Under the pieces are notes generated by a model, which saw nothing but the letters and a program-made list of their open reading frames with translations, was not told the origin of the DNA and made no database searches. A stretch of 64,000 bases of DNA, from the NCBI RefSeq assembly GCF_029338355.1, contig NZ_CP119802.1, positions 930,001-994,000 of the forward strand. Reading direction: 5' to 3'. Below are positions 8,260 to 18,216 of the stretch, in pieces (within the stretch, counting starts at the first letter, position 1; every line of letters starts with the position of its first letter). The position numbers and the translations under genes were made by a program. Source of the stretch: Halosegnis marinus. Lineage in GTDB: Archaea > Halobacteriota > Halobacteria > Halobacteriales > Haloarculaceae.

Positions 8260-8976
8260 CTACTCCACGAACGGCCCGCGCTGACGTATCGGCTCGCCGT
8301 GCGGCCGGCCCGCGATACAGGCGACCCGGAGCCCCTCGCCGTCGAAGGCCGTCTCGCCGCCGCCCTCCACGTCGATGAAGTCGCCGCCCCCGAACGCCTC
8401 CCCGTCGGCGGTCCCTTCGCCGTCGATACCGTAGGCGAAGCCGTTCCAGCCCTCGGGCACCGACCACGTCCACGCGCCGGAGAGCGCGGCCACCTCGTAG
8501 GAGACGGGCGTGTGGAGCGACAGCGGCGACCCCTCGCCGACGACGGTGGTGACCGTCGCGCCGTCCGTCTCGCGGACGGGGAGCTCCTCGGCGCTCGCGT
8601 CCTCGTAGCTCGGCTCGACCGTCTTCTCGTCGCGGGGGAGGTTCACCCACAGTTGGAGGCCGTTACAGGCCGCGCCCTCGTCGGGCATCTCGGAGTGGCG
8701 CATCCCGGAGCCGGTGGTGACGCGCATCGCGTCCCCCTCGCGGGCGACGCTCTCGTGGCCCATCGAGTCGGCGTGTGCCATCGCGCCCTCCAGCATGTAC
8801 GAGATTATCTCGAAGCCGCGGTGCGGGTGGGTGTCGAACCCCTGGTGGGGCTCGATGTAGAAGCGCTCGAAGACGACGAACGGGTCGAGGTGGTCGCGGG
8901 CGCCGGTGGGCATCACGCGGCTGGCGTTCATCCCGCCGGGGTGGACGACGCGCTCGGCGGCGCGGGGGTCGGACAT
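8260..8976 (-). CDS. pirin-family bicupin protein
   Basis: A 238-residue pirin homologue. The N-terminal cupin holds the conserved metal-binding cluster: FDTHPHRGFEIISYMLEG (His at two positions), then HSEMPDE, with preceding HLDPFVVFERF. The C-terminal cupin is more divergent. Bacterial pirins oxidise flavonols such as quercetin or modulate pyruvate dehydrogenase; the archaeal role is not established. ATG 8976 fits a CTTTCC box about 26 nt upstream. Neighbouring dioxygenases suggest work on aromatic or quinone substrates, which is inference. Confidence 0.88.
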   Translation of the reverse strand: MSDPRAAERVVHPGGMNASRVMPTGARDHLDPFVVFERFYIEPHQGFDTHPHRGFEIISYMLEGAMAHADSMGHESVAREGDAMRVTTGSGMRHSEMPDEGAACNGLQLWVNLPRDEKTVEPSYEDASAEELPVRETDGATVTTVVGEGSPLSLHTPVSYEVAALSGAWTWSVPEGWNGFAYGIDGEGTADGEAFGGGDFIDVEGGGETAFDGEGLRVACIAGRPHGEPIRQRGPFVE

Positions 8977-9027
8977 ACCGGAGGGAGGGGACGGCGCCGG
9001 AAAGCCGTCGCGGTCGCGGCGGTTCCG

Positions 9028-9981
9028 TCAGTTGGTTTCGAGCGGCGGGAGCTGTTCCTCGATGTACTCGAGGTCCACGTCGAGCCACTCGGGGACGACG
9101 AGGTTCTCGCCGAGTTCCTCCTTGGGCTCGTCCACGTCGAAGCTCCCGTCGGTCGTCGCGAACTCGAAGACCGCGCCGCCCGGCTCCGAGATGTACCGCG
9201 AGCGGAAGTAGTCCCGGTCCTTCCGCGAGGTCGGGATGTGGCCGTTCGCCTCCAGCGCCTCGGCGACGGTGTCCTGCTCCCAGTTGTTCGGGACGCGGAA
9301 CGCGACGTGGAGGTACGTGCCGATGCCCTGCCGGCCCTCCGGGGCGTTGGGCCGGATGAGCACGTCCACCACGTTCGCGTGCGCGCCGTCGACCGGCGAG
9401 CGGTAGCGGACGATGTCGGCCGCCTGGAAGTGTTCGTGCATCCCGACGCGCTCCCAGCCCATCGTCTCCAGCACGTCGATGGTGCCGGCGGGGTCGGCCG
9501 ACAGCAGCGCGACGGAGTGGAAGCCGCGGATGCCGTGTTCCTCGGGCACGTCGCCGCCGTCCCACGGCTCGATGGAGGACTCGCCCGTGACGAGTTCGTA
9601 CGGGGTGCCGTCCGGGTCGGTGAAGGCGACGGCCGTCTCGTCGAACCGCTCGCTCACGGCGTACTCGACGCCGTGGTCGTCGAAGCGGTCGGTCCAGTAC
9701 TCGACCGACCCCTCGGGGATGACGAGCCGGGTCGACTCCATCTGCCCCTTGCCGACCTGTCCCTGGCCCATCTCCATGTTGGACATCGGGAAGTAGGTCA
9801 CGACGGTGCCGGGCGTGCCGTCCTCGTCGCCGTAGTAGAGGTGGTATATCTTCTCGGGCACGTCGAACCGCACCGTCCGCTTCACGAAGCGGAGGCCGAG
9901 CACGTTCGTGAAGAAGTCGTAGTTCTCCTGCGGGTCGTCCGAGAACGCCGTCACGTGGTGGATGCCGTCGACTGCTACCAT
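9028..9981 (-). CDS. ring-cleaving dioxygenase, VOC type (MhqO/LinE-like)
   Basis: A 317-residue two-module VOC enzyme of the family that includes hydroquinone dioxygenases (PcpA, LinE) and the Bacillus quinone-responsive MhqA/E/O proteins. Module 1 starts with GIHHVTAFSDDPQENYDF and contains GLRFVKRTVRFD; module 2 starts IRGFHSVALLS and holds YLHVAFRVPN. Likely metal ligands are the His in IHHV, His in YLHVAF and a Glu in AVFEFAT. Expected reaction: Fe(II)-dependent ring cleavage of a dihydroxy-aromatic. An imperfect dyad overlaps its promoter, hinting at repression. Confidence 0.88.
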   Translation of the reverse strand: MVAVDGIHHVTAFSDDPQENYDFFTNVLGLRFVKRTVRFDVPEKIYHLYYGDEDGTPGTVVTYFPMSNMEMGQGQVGKGQMESTRLVIPEGSVEYWTDRFDDHGVEYAVSERFDETAVAFTDPDGTPYELVTGESSIEPWDGGDVPEEHGIRGFHSVALLSADPAGTIDVLETMGWERVGMHEHFQAADIVRYRSPVDGAHANVVDVLIRPNAPEGRQGIGTYLHVAFRVPNNWEQDTVAEALEANGHIPTSRKDRDYFRSRYISEPGGAVFEFATTDGSFDVDEPKEELGENLVVPEWLDVDLEYIEEQLPPLETN

Positions 9982-9988
9982 GATACAC

Positions 9989-10012
9989 CCACGGGTACGA
10001 CCGATACCGTGG
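9989..10012. promoter_or_regulatory. imperfect dyad over the dioxygenase promoter
   Basis: CCACGG(G)TA and TACCGTGG face each other across 7 bases (8 bp with one bulged G). The dyad covers the TATA-like GGTATCGG of the minus-strand dioxygenase starting at 9981. This position is ideal for an operator. A weaker TACCG/CGGTA pair flanks the TATA box of the second ring-cleaving dioxygenase (13977-13999). Confidence 0.4.
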
Positions 10013-10059
10013 ACAGCGTTGTCATAGGGGAGGATTCCCGCGGTATCTCGCGTGTTTAT

Positions 10060-10827
10060 CTACTCCCCGCCGCCCGTGTACACCCCGTCGGGGTCGAGTT
10101 CCTCCCGGATGAGCCGCAGTTCCTCGTCGGTCGGGACGGGCGTCTCGGCCACCTCGTCGGCGAACGAGATGTCCCAGCCGGTGGCGTCGCGGACGTCCTC
10201 CCGGGAGACGCCGGGGTGGAGCGACGTGACGTACATTTCGCCGGCGTCGTCGAACTCCATGACCGCCTTGTCGGTGATGACGGCCTCGGGGCCGCCGCGC
10301 AGGCCGAGTTCCTCGCGGCCCTCGCGCCCGCCGACGTAGCCCGGACTCGTCACGAAGTCCACCTCCTCGGGGAACCGTCGCTCGCTGTGGGGGGTGATGA
10401 CGAGCGTGCGCTCGGTGTTGCTCGCTATCTCGCAGGCCCCGCCGCTCCCCGGCAGGCGCACGTCCGGGTCGTCGTAGTCGCCGATGACGGTGGAGTTGAT
10501 GTTGCCGTGTTTGTCTATCTGCGCGCCGCCGAGGAAGCCCACGTCGATGCGGCCCGCCTGGAGGTAGTAGCCGAAGCCGTCCACCATCGGCACGACGCTG
10601 CGCGCGTTCGACGCGAGGACGGGGTCGCCGATGGAGAGCGGGAGCGACGAGGGGTCCGAATCGACGGTGCCCGACTCGTATATCATCCGCAGGCCGGGCG
10701 CGCCCGTCCGCTTGGCGAGGTTGCAGGCGATGTTCGGCACGCCGACGCCGACGAGGACGGTGTCGTCGTCGCCGAGTTCCTGGGCGGCGCGGGCTATCAT
10801 CAGTTCGGTGTCGGTGTAGTCGGCCAT
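10060..10827 (-). CDS. CoA-transferase family I, beta subunit
   Basis: A 255-residue subunit B of a family I CoA-transferase (glutaconate/3-oxoacid type). The catalytic Glu is expected in LRMIYESGTVDSD, matching the ESG of glutaconate CoA-transferase B rather than the ENG of acetoacetate enzymes. Conserved GVGVPNIACNLAKRTGAP and GFLGGAQIDKHGNINST also fit. Forms a heterodimer or heterotetramer with the A subunit, whose stop lies one base before this ATG. Substrate acid is uncertain; context with a maleylacetate-reductase-like enzyme allows 3-oxoadipate. Confidence 0.88.
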   Translation of the reverse strand: MADYTDTELMIARAAQELGDDDTVLVGVGVPNIACNLAKRTGAPGLRMIYESGTVDSDPSSLPLSIGDPVLASNARSVVPMVDGFGYYLQAGRIDVGFLGGAQIDKHGNINSTVIGDYDDPDVRLPGSGGACEIASNTERTLVITPHSERRFPEEVDFVTSPGYVGGREGREELGLRGGPEAVITDKAVMEFDDAGEMYVTSLHPGVSREDVRDATGWDISFADEVAETPVPTDEELRLIREELDPDGVYTGGGE

Positions 10828-10828
10828 C

Positions 10829-11740
10829 TCAGTACCCCCCCATGTCCACCGGCGTCGCGTAGTTCCGCTTCGGCAGGAGGTCGAGCAGGCGTTCCGCGCC
10901 GAGTTTCTCCATGTACTCGCGGCGGTTCTCGACGCCGTGGACCCACTCGTCGAGCCACGCCAGCGTGTCCTCGTGCGTGCCCGACACCTCGTCCCACTCC
11001 AGGTAGGCGTCGTTGTCGCGGTCGTAGAACCCCTGCGCGTAGGAGGGGTGCGCGCCGAACGGCTCCTCCACGACGAAATCGACCGCGTCGTCCGGGATGA
11101 CGGTCCGGTTCGGGTCCGAGCGCACGACCGACTCGTCGACCACCTCCTCGACCGTGAGGACGACGGTGTCGGCGGCCATCGCGGCCTCGACGATCTCGCC
11201 CTGGATGCCCCATATCTGCGCGTTACCGTCCTCGTCGGCGCGCTGGGCGCTGACGACGGCCACGTCCGGCTTCAGCGGCGGCACGACGGCCACCTCCTCG
11301 TCGGGGTCGTAGGGGTTCTCCACGACGCGGATGTTGTCGTTCACCTCGGGGTAGTCCGACCCGAGGAACGTCCGCAGGGGAACGAACGGGAGGTCCCGCG
11401 CGCCGGCGGAGAGCCGCGAGGTCAGCCCGAAGTGGGAGTACTCGTCTATCTCGACCTCGTGGGGGACCCCGTCCTCGACCGCGCGGCGGAACGCCCGGAG
11501 GCTCCCGACGCCGGGGTTGCCAGCCCACGAGAAGGTGACCGCGGTCGCACACCCGGCGGCGATGAGCTGGTCGTACACGAGGTCCGGGGTCGCCCGGACC
11601 AGGTGGAGGTCGTCGTACCCCTGCCGGATTATCTCGTGGCCGGCCGCGAAGGGGATGAGGTGGGTGAACCCGCCGAGGTAGAGGCTGTCGCCGTCCGAGA
11701 GCGCCCCGTCTATCGCCGTCTCCATGTCGACGACGGTCAC
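10829..11740 (-). CDS. CoA-transferase family I, alpha subunit
   Basis: A 303-residue subunit A with the CoA-binding glycine motif SLYLGGFTHLIPFAAGHEII and the AGNPGVGSLRAFR loop. It contains KPDVAVVSAQRADEDGNAQ typical of the glutaconate type. Two starts compete: GTG 11740 and ATG 11725. GTG is preferred because it overlaps the TGA of a 10-codon mini-ORF as GTGA and the promoter is placed for that mini-ORF. An in-frame extension to 11923 crosses the TATA box and is unlikely. Translationally linked to the beta subunit one base downstream. Confidence 0.85.
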   Translation of the reverse strand: MTVVDMETAIDGALSDGDSLYLGGFTHLIPFAAGHEIIRQGYDDLHLVRATPDLVYDQLIAAGCATAVTFSWAGNPGVGSLRAFRRAVEDGVPHEVEIDEYSHFGLTSRLSAGARDLPFVPLRTFLGSDYPEVNDNIRVVENPYDPDEEVAVVPPLKPDVAVVSAQRADEDGNAQIWGIQGEIVEAAMAADTVVLTVEEVVDESVVRSDPNRTVIPDDAVDFVVEEPFGAHPSYAQGFYDRDNDAYLEWDEVSGTHEDTLAWLDEWVHGVENRREYMEKLGAERLLDLLPKRNYATPVDMGGY

Positions 11741-11769
11741 GGTGCCGGCCTCCGCGCGTCTGCTGTCAT
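11737..11769 (-). CDS. leaderless 10-aa mini-ORF coupled to the CoA-transferase
   Basis: ATG 11769 begins MTADARRPAP and ends TGA at 11739-11737, overlapping the GTG start (11740) of the CoA-transferase alpha subunit as GTGA. The TATA box at 11793-11801 lies about 28 nt before this ATG, so the mRNA would start at the mini-ORF and ribosomes would reach the enzyme by termination-reinitiation. Too short to judge from composition. Confidence 0.4.
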   Translation of the reverse strand: MTADARRPAP

Positions 11770-11792
11770 GACCGGAGGTGGGGCGCGGACGC

Positions 11793-11801
11793 ACATATAA
11801 A
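11793..11801 (-). promoter_or_regulatory. TATA box for the CoA-transferase operon
   Basis: Reads TTTATATGT on the minus strand. It stands about 28 nt from ATG 11769 of the mini-ORF but 57 nt from the GTG of the alpha subunit, favouring a transcript that begins at the mini-ORF. Confidence 0.6.
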
Positions 11802-11837
11802 CCGCCGGCGGCGGCGGTTCTCCCGCCTGCGACCACG

Positions 11838-11844
11838 CTTATCC
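11838..11844 (+). promoter_or_regulatory. TATA box for the iron-containing alcohol dehydrogenase
   Basis: CTTATCC is centred 26 nt before ATG 11867. It is divergent from the CoA-transferase TATA box, leaving about 37 bases between the two, so a single bound regulator could control both. Confidence 0.6.
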
Positions 11845-11866
11845 CGGTGCCGCGCCGACCGCCGGC

Positions 11867-13096
11867 ATGGAGACGGACCCGGCGCCCGGCTTCGAGTTCG
11901 ACTACGCCGCGGGGAAGATACACAGCGGCCCCGGCCGCGTCGCGAGGCTCGGCGACGAACTCGACGCGCGCGGCTACGAGCGCGCGCTCGTCGTCACGGG
12001 CCGGACGGTCGGGTCGACCCCGGCGGTGATGGGGCCGGTGCGCGACGCGCTCGGCGACCGCCTCGTCGGGGAGTTCGCGGGGACGACGCCCGGCAAGTAC
12101 CTCGCGGAGGCGCTCTCCGCGGCCGAGCGCGTGCGGCGCGAGGACGCGGACGCGCTCGTCGCCGTCGGGAGCGGCAGCAGCCTCGACGTGGCGAAGGCGG
12201 CGGCGGCGCTGTGTTCACACGACGGCCCGCTCCGCGACACCGCCGAACGGATGGTCGCCCGCGGCGAGGTGGTCGTCGCCCCCGACGGCGGCGCGACGCC
12301 GACGCTCACCGTCCCGACGACGCTCGCGGGCGCGGACCTGTCGGCCATCGCCGGCTCGAAGCTCGCGCTCGACCCCGAGGCCGCGCCCGACGACGAACTC
12401 CCCAACGGCGACATCGCGGACCGCCGGCTGATGCCCGAGGCGCTCTTCTACGACACGGACCTGTTCCGCGAGACGCCCGCGGGCGTGCTCGCGGCGTCGG
12501 CGATGAACGGCTTCGACAAGGCCGTCGAGGCGCTGTACTCGCCGTACTCGACACCCATCACCGACGGCACCGCCTCGCGCGCCGTCGGACTGGTGACCGA
12601 CCACGCGGGCGCGCTGGCCGGCGGCGACCCGTCGGACGAACAGCTCGCGGCGGCCGTCGACGGCGTTCTGCTCGCGCAGTACGGCATCTCGACGCCGGGC
12701 CGCTACCGGGTGTCGGTGATACACGCCTTCGCGCACGGCTTCTCGCACGACTACGAGGCCCACCAGGGGACGGCCCACGGGATACTCGCGCCCCACGTCC
12801 TCCGGTACGTCTTCGAGCACGTCGACGGCCGCCGCGAACTGCTCGCCGAGGCGTTCGGGGCCGACGCCGCCGCGCTGTCGCCGGACGAACAGGCGGAGGC
12901 GGTGGTCGCGGGCGTCGAGTCCGTCCGCGACGCGCTGGACCTGCCCGCGCGACTGCGGACGCTGGAGGGGTTCTCGCGGGGGGACATGGGGGCCGTCGCG
13001 GCCGAGATAGCCGACGACCGCCTGCTCGACGCCGCGCCCCGCGGGCTCGACCTCGACACGGCCGCCATCGAGTCCGTCCTCGAACGGGCGTGGTGA
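11867..13096 (+). CDS. iron-containing alcohol dehydrogenase (maleylacetate reductase-like)
   Basis: A 409-residue group III dehydrogenase. The NAD(P)-binding motif is VGSGSSLDVAKA near residues 101-112, followed by TVPTTLAGADLS. The metal site uses Asp and His residues including HAFAHGFSHDYEAHQGTAHG. Overall pattern is close to maleylacetate reductases, which reduce maleylacetate to 3-oxoadipate in hydroquinone and hydroxyquinol pathways. Divergent from the CoA-transferase, whose possible product would be 3-oxoadipyl-CoA. Substrate remains inferred. Its stop directly abuts the convergent hydrolase stop. Confidence 0.82.
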   Translation: METDPAPGFEFDYAAGKIHSGPGRVARLGDELDARGYERALVVTGRTVGSTPAVMGPVRDALGDRLVGEFAGTTPGKYLAEALSAAERVRREDADALVAVGSGSSLDVAKAAAALCSHDGPLRDTAERMVARGEVVVAPDGGATPTLTVPTTLAGADLSAIAGSKLALDPEAAPDDELPNGDIADRRLMPEALFYDTDLFRETPAGVLAASAMNGFDKAVEALYSPYSTPITDGTASRAVGLVTDHAGALAGGDPSDEQLAAAVDGVLLAQYGISTPGRYRVSVIHAFAHGFSHDYEAHQGTAHGILAPHVLRYVFEHVDGRRELLAEAFGADAAALSPDEQAEAVVAGVESVRDALDLPARLRTLEGFSRGDMGAVAAEIADDRLLDAAPRGLDLDTAAIESVLERAW

Positions 13097-13915
13097 CTAC
13101 AGCGAGTCGAGGAACGCCCGGAGCTCGTCGTTGAAGCGGTCGGGCGCCTCGGCGAAGGGGGAGTGGCCGACGCCCTCGTACACCGAGCGCTCGGCGGTGG
13201 GGAGGAGGTCGGCGTGGTGCGCCTCCGTCTCGGGGAGGACGACGGCGTCCTCGCTCCCGTGGGTGAACAGGACGGGCACCTCCAGCCCGGCGAGGGTGTC
13301 CTCGCGGTCCACCGTCCGCGACCGGAGCGCGTCGCGCACGTGCGGCGGGACGGCGGCGGTGTACCCCATCTCCAGGTACAGCTCCTCGGGGGACGGCTCC
13401 CCGGCGCGACAGACGCGCACGAGCCCCTCGACGCCGGCCATCGACGCCTCGGCGTCCGTCGCGGTCAGGTCGCCCATCAGCCCGACGTACTCCTCGCCGA
13501 GGCGGGCGGTCGCCTCGGGCGACCCGATGCTCGACACCGCGCCGACGAAGTCGACGCCCGCGACGCGGTCCGTCCCCCGCTCCGCGAGGTAGTCGAGCGC
13601 GACGAGGCCGGCGTACGACCACGCGACGACGGCGGCGTCCTCGGCGCCGAAGGCGTCGAGGACGGCTTCGATATCGGCGGCCCACAGCGCCGGGTCGTCG
13701 TAGGCGTCGCGCGGCTTGTCCGAGGCGCCGTGGCCCCGGAGGTCGACGCACAGCAGTCGGTAGTCGTCGGCGAGCGACGAGCGGTACTGTCCGCGCCACG
13801 CCAGCCGGCACTGCGAGTAGCCGTGGAGCATGAGGACGGGCCGGGCGTCGGCGGGACCGTACGCGTCGACGCGGATGTCGACGCCGCCCCCGCCGGCGAC
13901 GGTTCGCGAGTCCAT
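13097..13915 (-). CDS. alpha/beta-fold hydrolase
   Basis: A 272-residue hydrolase with LMLHGYSQCRLAWRGQYRSS (oxyanion region), DLRGHGASDKP, nucleophile elbow VAWSYAGL (Ser in W-S-Y-A-G), acid in THGSEDAVV and His in VGHSPFAEAP. It belongs with the haloperoxidase/dienelactone-like hydrolases of family AB_hydrolase_1. The cluster position next to ring-cleavage genes would suit hydrolysis of a ring-fission product or lactone, but this is inference. ATG 13915 is the only family-consistent start. Convergent, with zero bases between stops, to the alcohol dehydrogenase. Confidence 0.85.
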   Translation of the reverse strand: MDSRTVAGGGGVDIRVDAYGPADARPVLMLHGYSQCRLAWRGQYRSSLADDYRLLCVDLRGHGASDKPRDAYDDPALWAADIEAVLDAFGAEDAAVVAWSYAGLVALDYLAERGTDRVAGVDFVGAVSSIGSPEATARLGEEYVGLMGDLTATDAEASMAGVEGLVRVCRAGEPSPEELYLEMGYTAAVPPHVRDALRSRTVDREDTLAGLEVPVLFTHGSEDAVVLPETEAHHADLLPTAERSVYEGVGHSPFAEAPDRFNDELRAFLDSL

Positions 13916-13983
13916 ACCCGACGGAGCCGCGGGGGCGCCTTCGCTGTTGCGGCGCGACCGGTGACGCGCGTGTCGCTACCGTA

Positions 13984-13990
13984 CTTATCC
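13984..13990 (+). promoter_or_regulatory. TATA box for the second ring-cleaving dioxygenase
   Basis: CTTATCC lies 26 nt before GTG 14013. TACCG (13977-13981) and CGGTA (13995-13999) flank it as a short inverted repeat. Confidence 0.6.
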
Positions 13991-14012
13991 GGCGCGGTAC
14001 CCAACTCCGGAC

Positions 14013-14918
14013 GTGCGACCGACCGTCCGCGGCATCCACCACGTCACCGGCATCGTCCGCGACGCGGGGGCGAACGTCGGCTTCTACGCCGACACGCTCG
14101 GCCTCCGCTTCCTGAAGCGGACCGTCGACCTGGAGGACCGCTTCTCGTATCACTTCCACTACGGCGACGCGACCGGGAGCGCGGGGAGCGTGCTCACCTC
14201 CTTCCCGTTCCCGGACGAGGCCGACGGCCGCGTGGGCCGCCCGCAGATAGCCGACGCCTCGCTCGCGGTGCCGGCGGGGTCGCTCGGCTACTGGCGCGAC
14301 CGCCTGGCGGACGCGGGCGCCGAGGTCGGGGCGGTCGAGGAACGCTTCGCGGAACGCGCCCTCCCCGTGCGCGACCCGGACGGCACCCGGCTGGAACTCG
14401 TGACCGCCCGCGCCCACGCGGAGCCGTGGGACGGCGGCGACGTGCCCGCGGAACACGGGATTCGGGGCGTCGCGGGCGTCTCCCTGCTCTCGGCCAGCCC
14501 GTTCGTCACCGCCAGCCTGCTGGAGACGTTCGGGTTCGAGCGCGGCGGCCAGGAGGGCGACCGCGTGCGCTACGAGACGGGTCGCGGCGTCGTGGACCTC
14601 CTCGACCGGGAGGCCCCGTTCGGCCGCGAGGGCGCCGGGACGATACATCACGTCGCGTTCGGCGTGGAGAGCGACGAGGCGCTCCACGAGTGGCGCGACG
14701 TGCTCGCCGACCGCGAGGACGCGCGCGTCTCCTACGTGAAGGACCGGGAGTTCTACCGCTCGCTGTACGTCCGGGGCGCGGGCGGTATCCTGTTCGAACT
14801 CGCGACGGAACCGACGGACCTCACGGCGGGCGACCCAGCGCCCGGCGAGCACCTCTACCTCCCCGACCGCTTCGAGGAGGACCGCGACCTCATCGAGTCG
14901 CAGTTGCCCCCGCTATGA
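14013..14918 (+). CDS. ring-cleaving dioxygenase, VOC type (second copy)
   Basis: A 301-residue paralogue of the 9028-9981 enzyme. It has the same two VOC modules: GIHHVTGIVRDAGANVGFY with LGLRFLKRTVDLE, then IRGVAGVSLLS and TIHHVAFGVES. Both copies share DGTxYELV/DGTRLELV followed by EPWDGGDVP and EHGIRG. Likely an Fe(II) extradiol-type dioxygenase acting on hydroquinones or detoxifying quinone adducts. GTG 14013 is set by the TATA box. Its stop overlaps the ATG of a carboxylesterase-family gene (ATGA); the same gene pairing occurs in Bacillus mhqED. Confidence 0.87.
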   Translation: MRPTVRGIHHVTGIVRDAGANVGFYADTLGLRFLKRTVDLEDRFSYHFHYGDATGSAGSVLTSFPFPDEADGRVGRPQIADASLAVPAGSLGYWRDRLADAGAEVGAVEERFAERALPVRDPDGTRLELVTARAHAEPWDGGDVPAEHGIRGVAGVSLLSASPFVTASLLETFGFERGGQEGDRVRYETGRGVVDLLDREAPFGREGAGTIHHVAFGVESDEALHEWRDVLADREDARVSYVKDREFYRSLYVRGAGGILFELATEPTDLTAGDPAPGEHLYLPDRFEEDRDLIESQLPPL

Positions 14919-15562
14919 GCATCGACCCGCACGCCGACGAGCCGATACGGACCGCCGGCGCGCCCCCGCAGGCGGCGGAGGCGGCCGTCGTCCTCCTCCA
15001 CGGCCGCGGCGACTCGCCCGAGGGAATCCTGCGGCTCGTGGACGACGTGTACCGTCGAGGGGTGCTCTACGTCGCCCCCGCCGCCGCGGGCCGCGTCTGG
15101 TACCCCGGCGGGTTCGCCGAACCCGTCACGGAGCGGCGCGAGGCGTTCGTCGAATCGGCGCTCGGGCAGGTGGAGCGGGCGCTCGCCCTCGCCGCCGAGA
15201 CGGGTATCGCCCCCGACCGGACCGTCCTCGCCGGGTTCTCGCAGGGCGCGGCCGTCGCCGCCGAGTACGCGACCCGGCGGCCGGAACGGTTCGGCGGCCT
15301 CGGCCTGCTTGCGGGGGGCCTGCTCGGCCCGACGGACGCGCTCGACCCCCGCGACGGGTCGCTCGCCGGCACGCCCGCGTTCCTGGGTGTCGGGGACGAG
15401 GACCCGTACGTCGGCCCGGCCCACGTCGCGGCGACGGCCGACGTGCTCCGCGCGATGGGCGCCGAGGTACGGGCCGAGACGTACCCGGACCTCGGACACG
15501 CCGTCGGCGACGGGGAGATAGCGGGGCTGAACGACCTCGTCGGGGGCGTCGCGCCGGAGTGA
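14915..15562 (+). CDS. phospholipase/carboxylesterase-family hydrolase (MhqD-like)
   Basis: A 215-residue alpha/beta hydrolase of the lysophospholipase/carboxylesterase family, with VVLLHGRGDSPEG, nucleophile elbow LAGFSQGAAVAAEYA, Asp in GVGDEDPYV and His in YPDLGHAV. Family members cleave acyl or aryl esters; Bacillus MhqD belongs to the same superfamily and is cotranscribed with a ring-cleaving dioxygenase. Here ATG 14915 overlaps the dioxygenase stop by 4 bases, so the two proteins are made together. Substrate unknown. Confidence 0.85.
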   Translation: MSIDPHADEPIRTAGAPPQAAEAAVVLLHGRGDSPEGILRLVDDVYRRGVLYVAPAAAGRVWYPGGFAEPVTERREAFVESALGQVERALALAAETGIAPDRTVLAGFSQGAAVAAEYATRRPERFGGLGLLAGGLLGPTDALDPRDGSLAGTPAFLGVGDEDPYVGPAHVAATADVLRAMGAEVRAETYPDLGHAVGDGEIAGLNDLVGGVAPE

Positions 15563-15571
15563 GGGGGAGAA

Positions 15572-18124
<2,553 letters not shown>

Positions 18125-18216
18125 TGGTCCGAGCTAGCCGCTCGGGAGGTATTAATCCGGCTGCTACGAAACGGGGCTCCGAGACTAAGGACTAGTAATT
18201 CTGTGCCTTTCGATTG

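Noticed and set aside
8176-11100. 974-codon plus-strand open frame
   Set aside because: It lies antisense to four well-supported genes and is a typical GC-rich shadow frame with Arg/Val/Gly-rich product and no family motifs.
12558-14852. 764-codon minus-strand open frame
   Set aside because: Overlaps the alcohol dehydrogenase, hydrolase and dioxygenase genes in another frame; low-complexity Arg-rich product.
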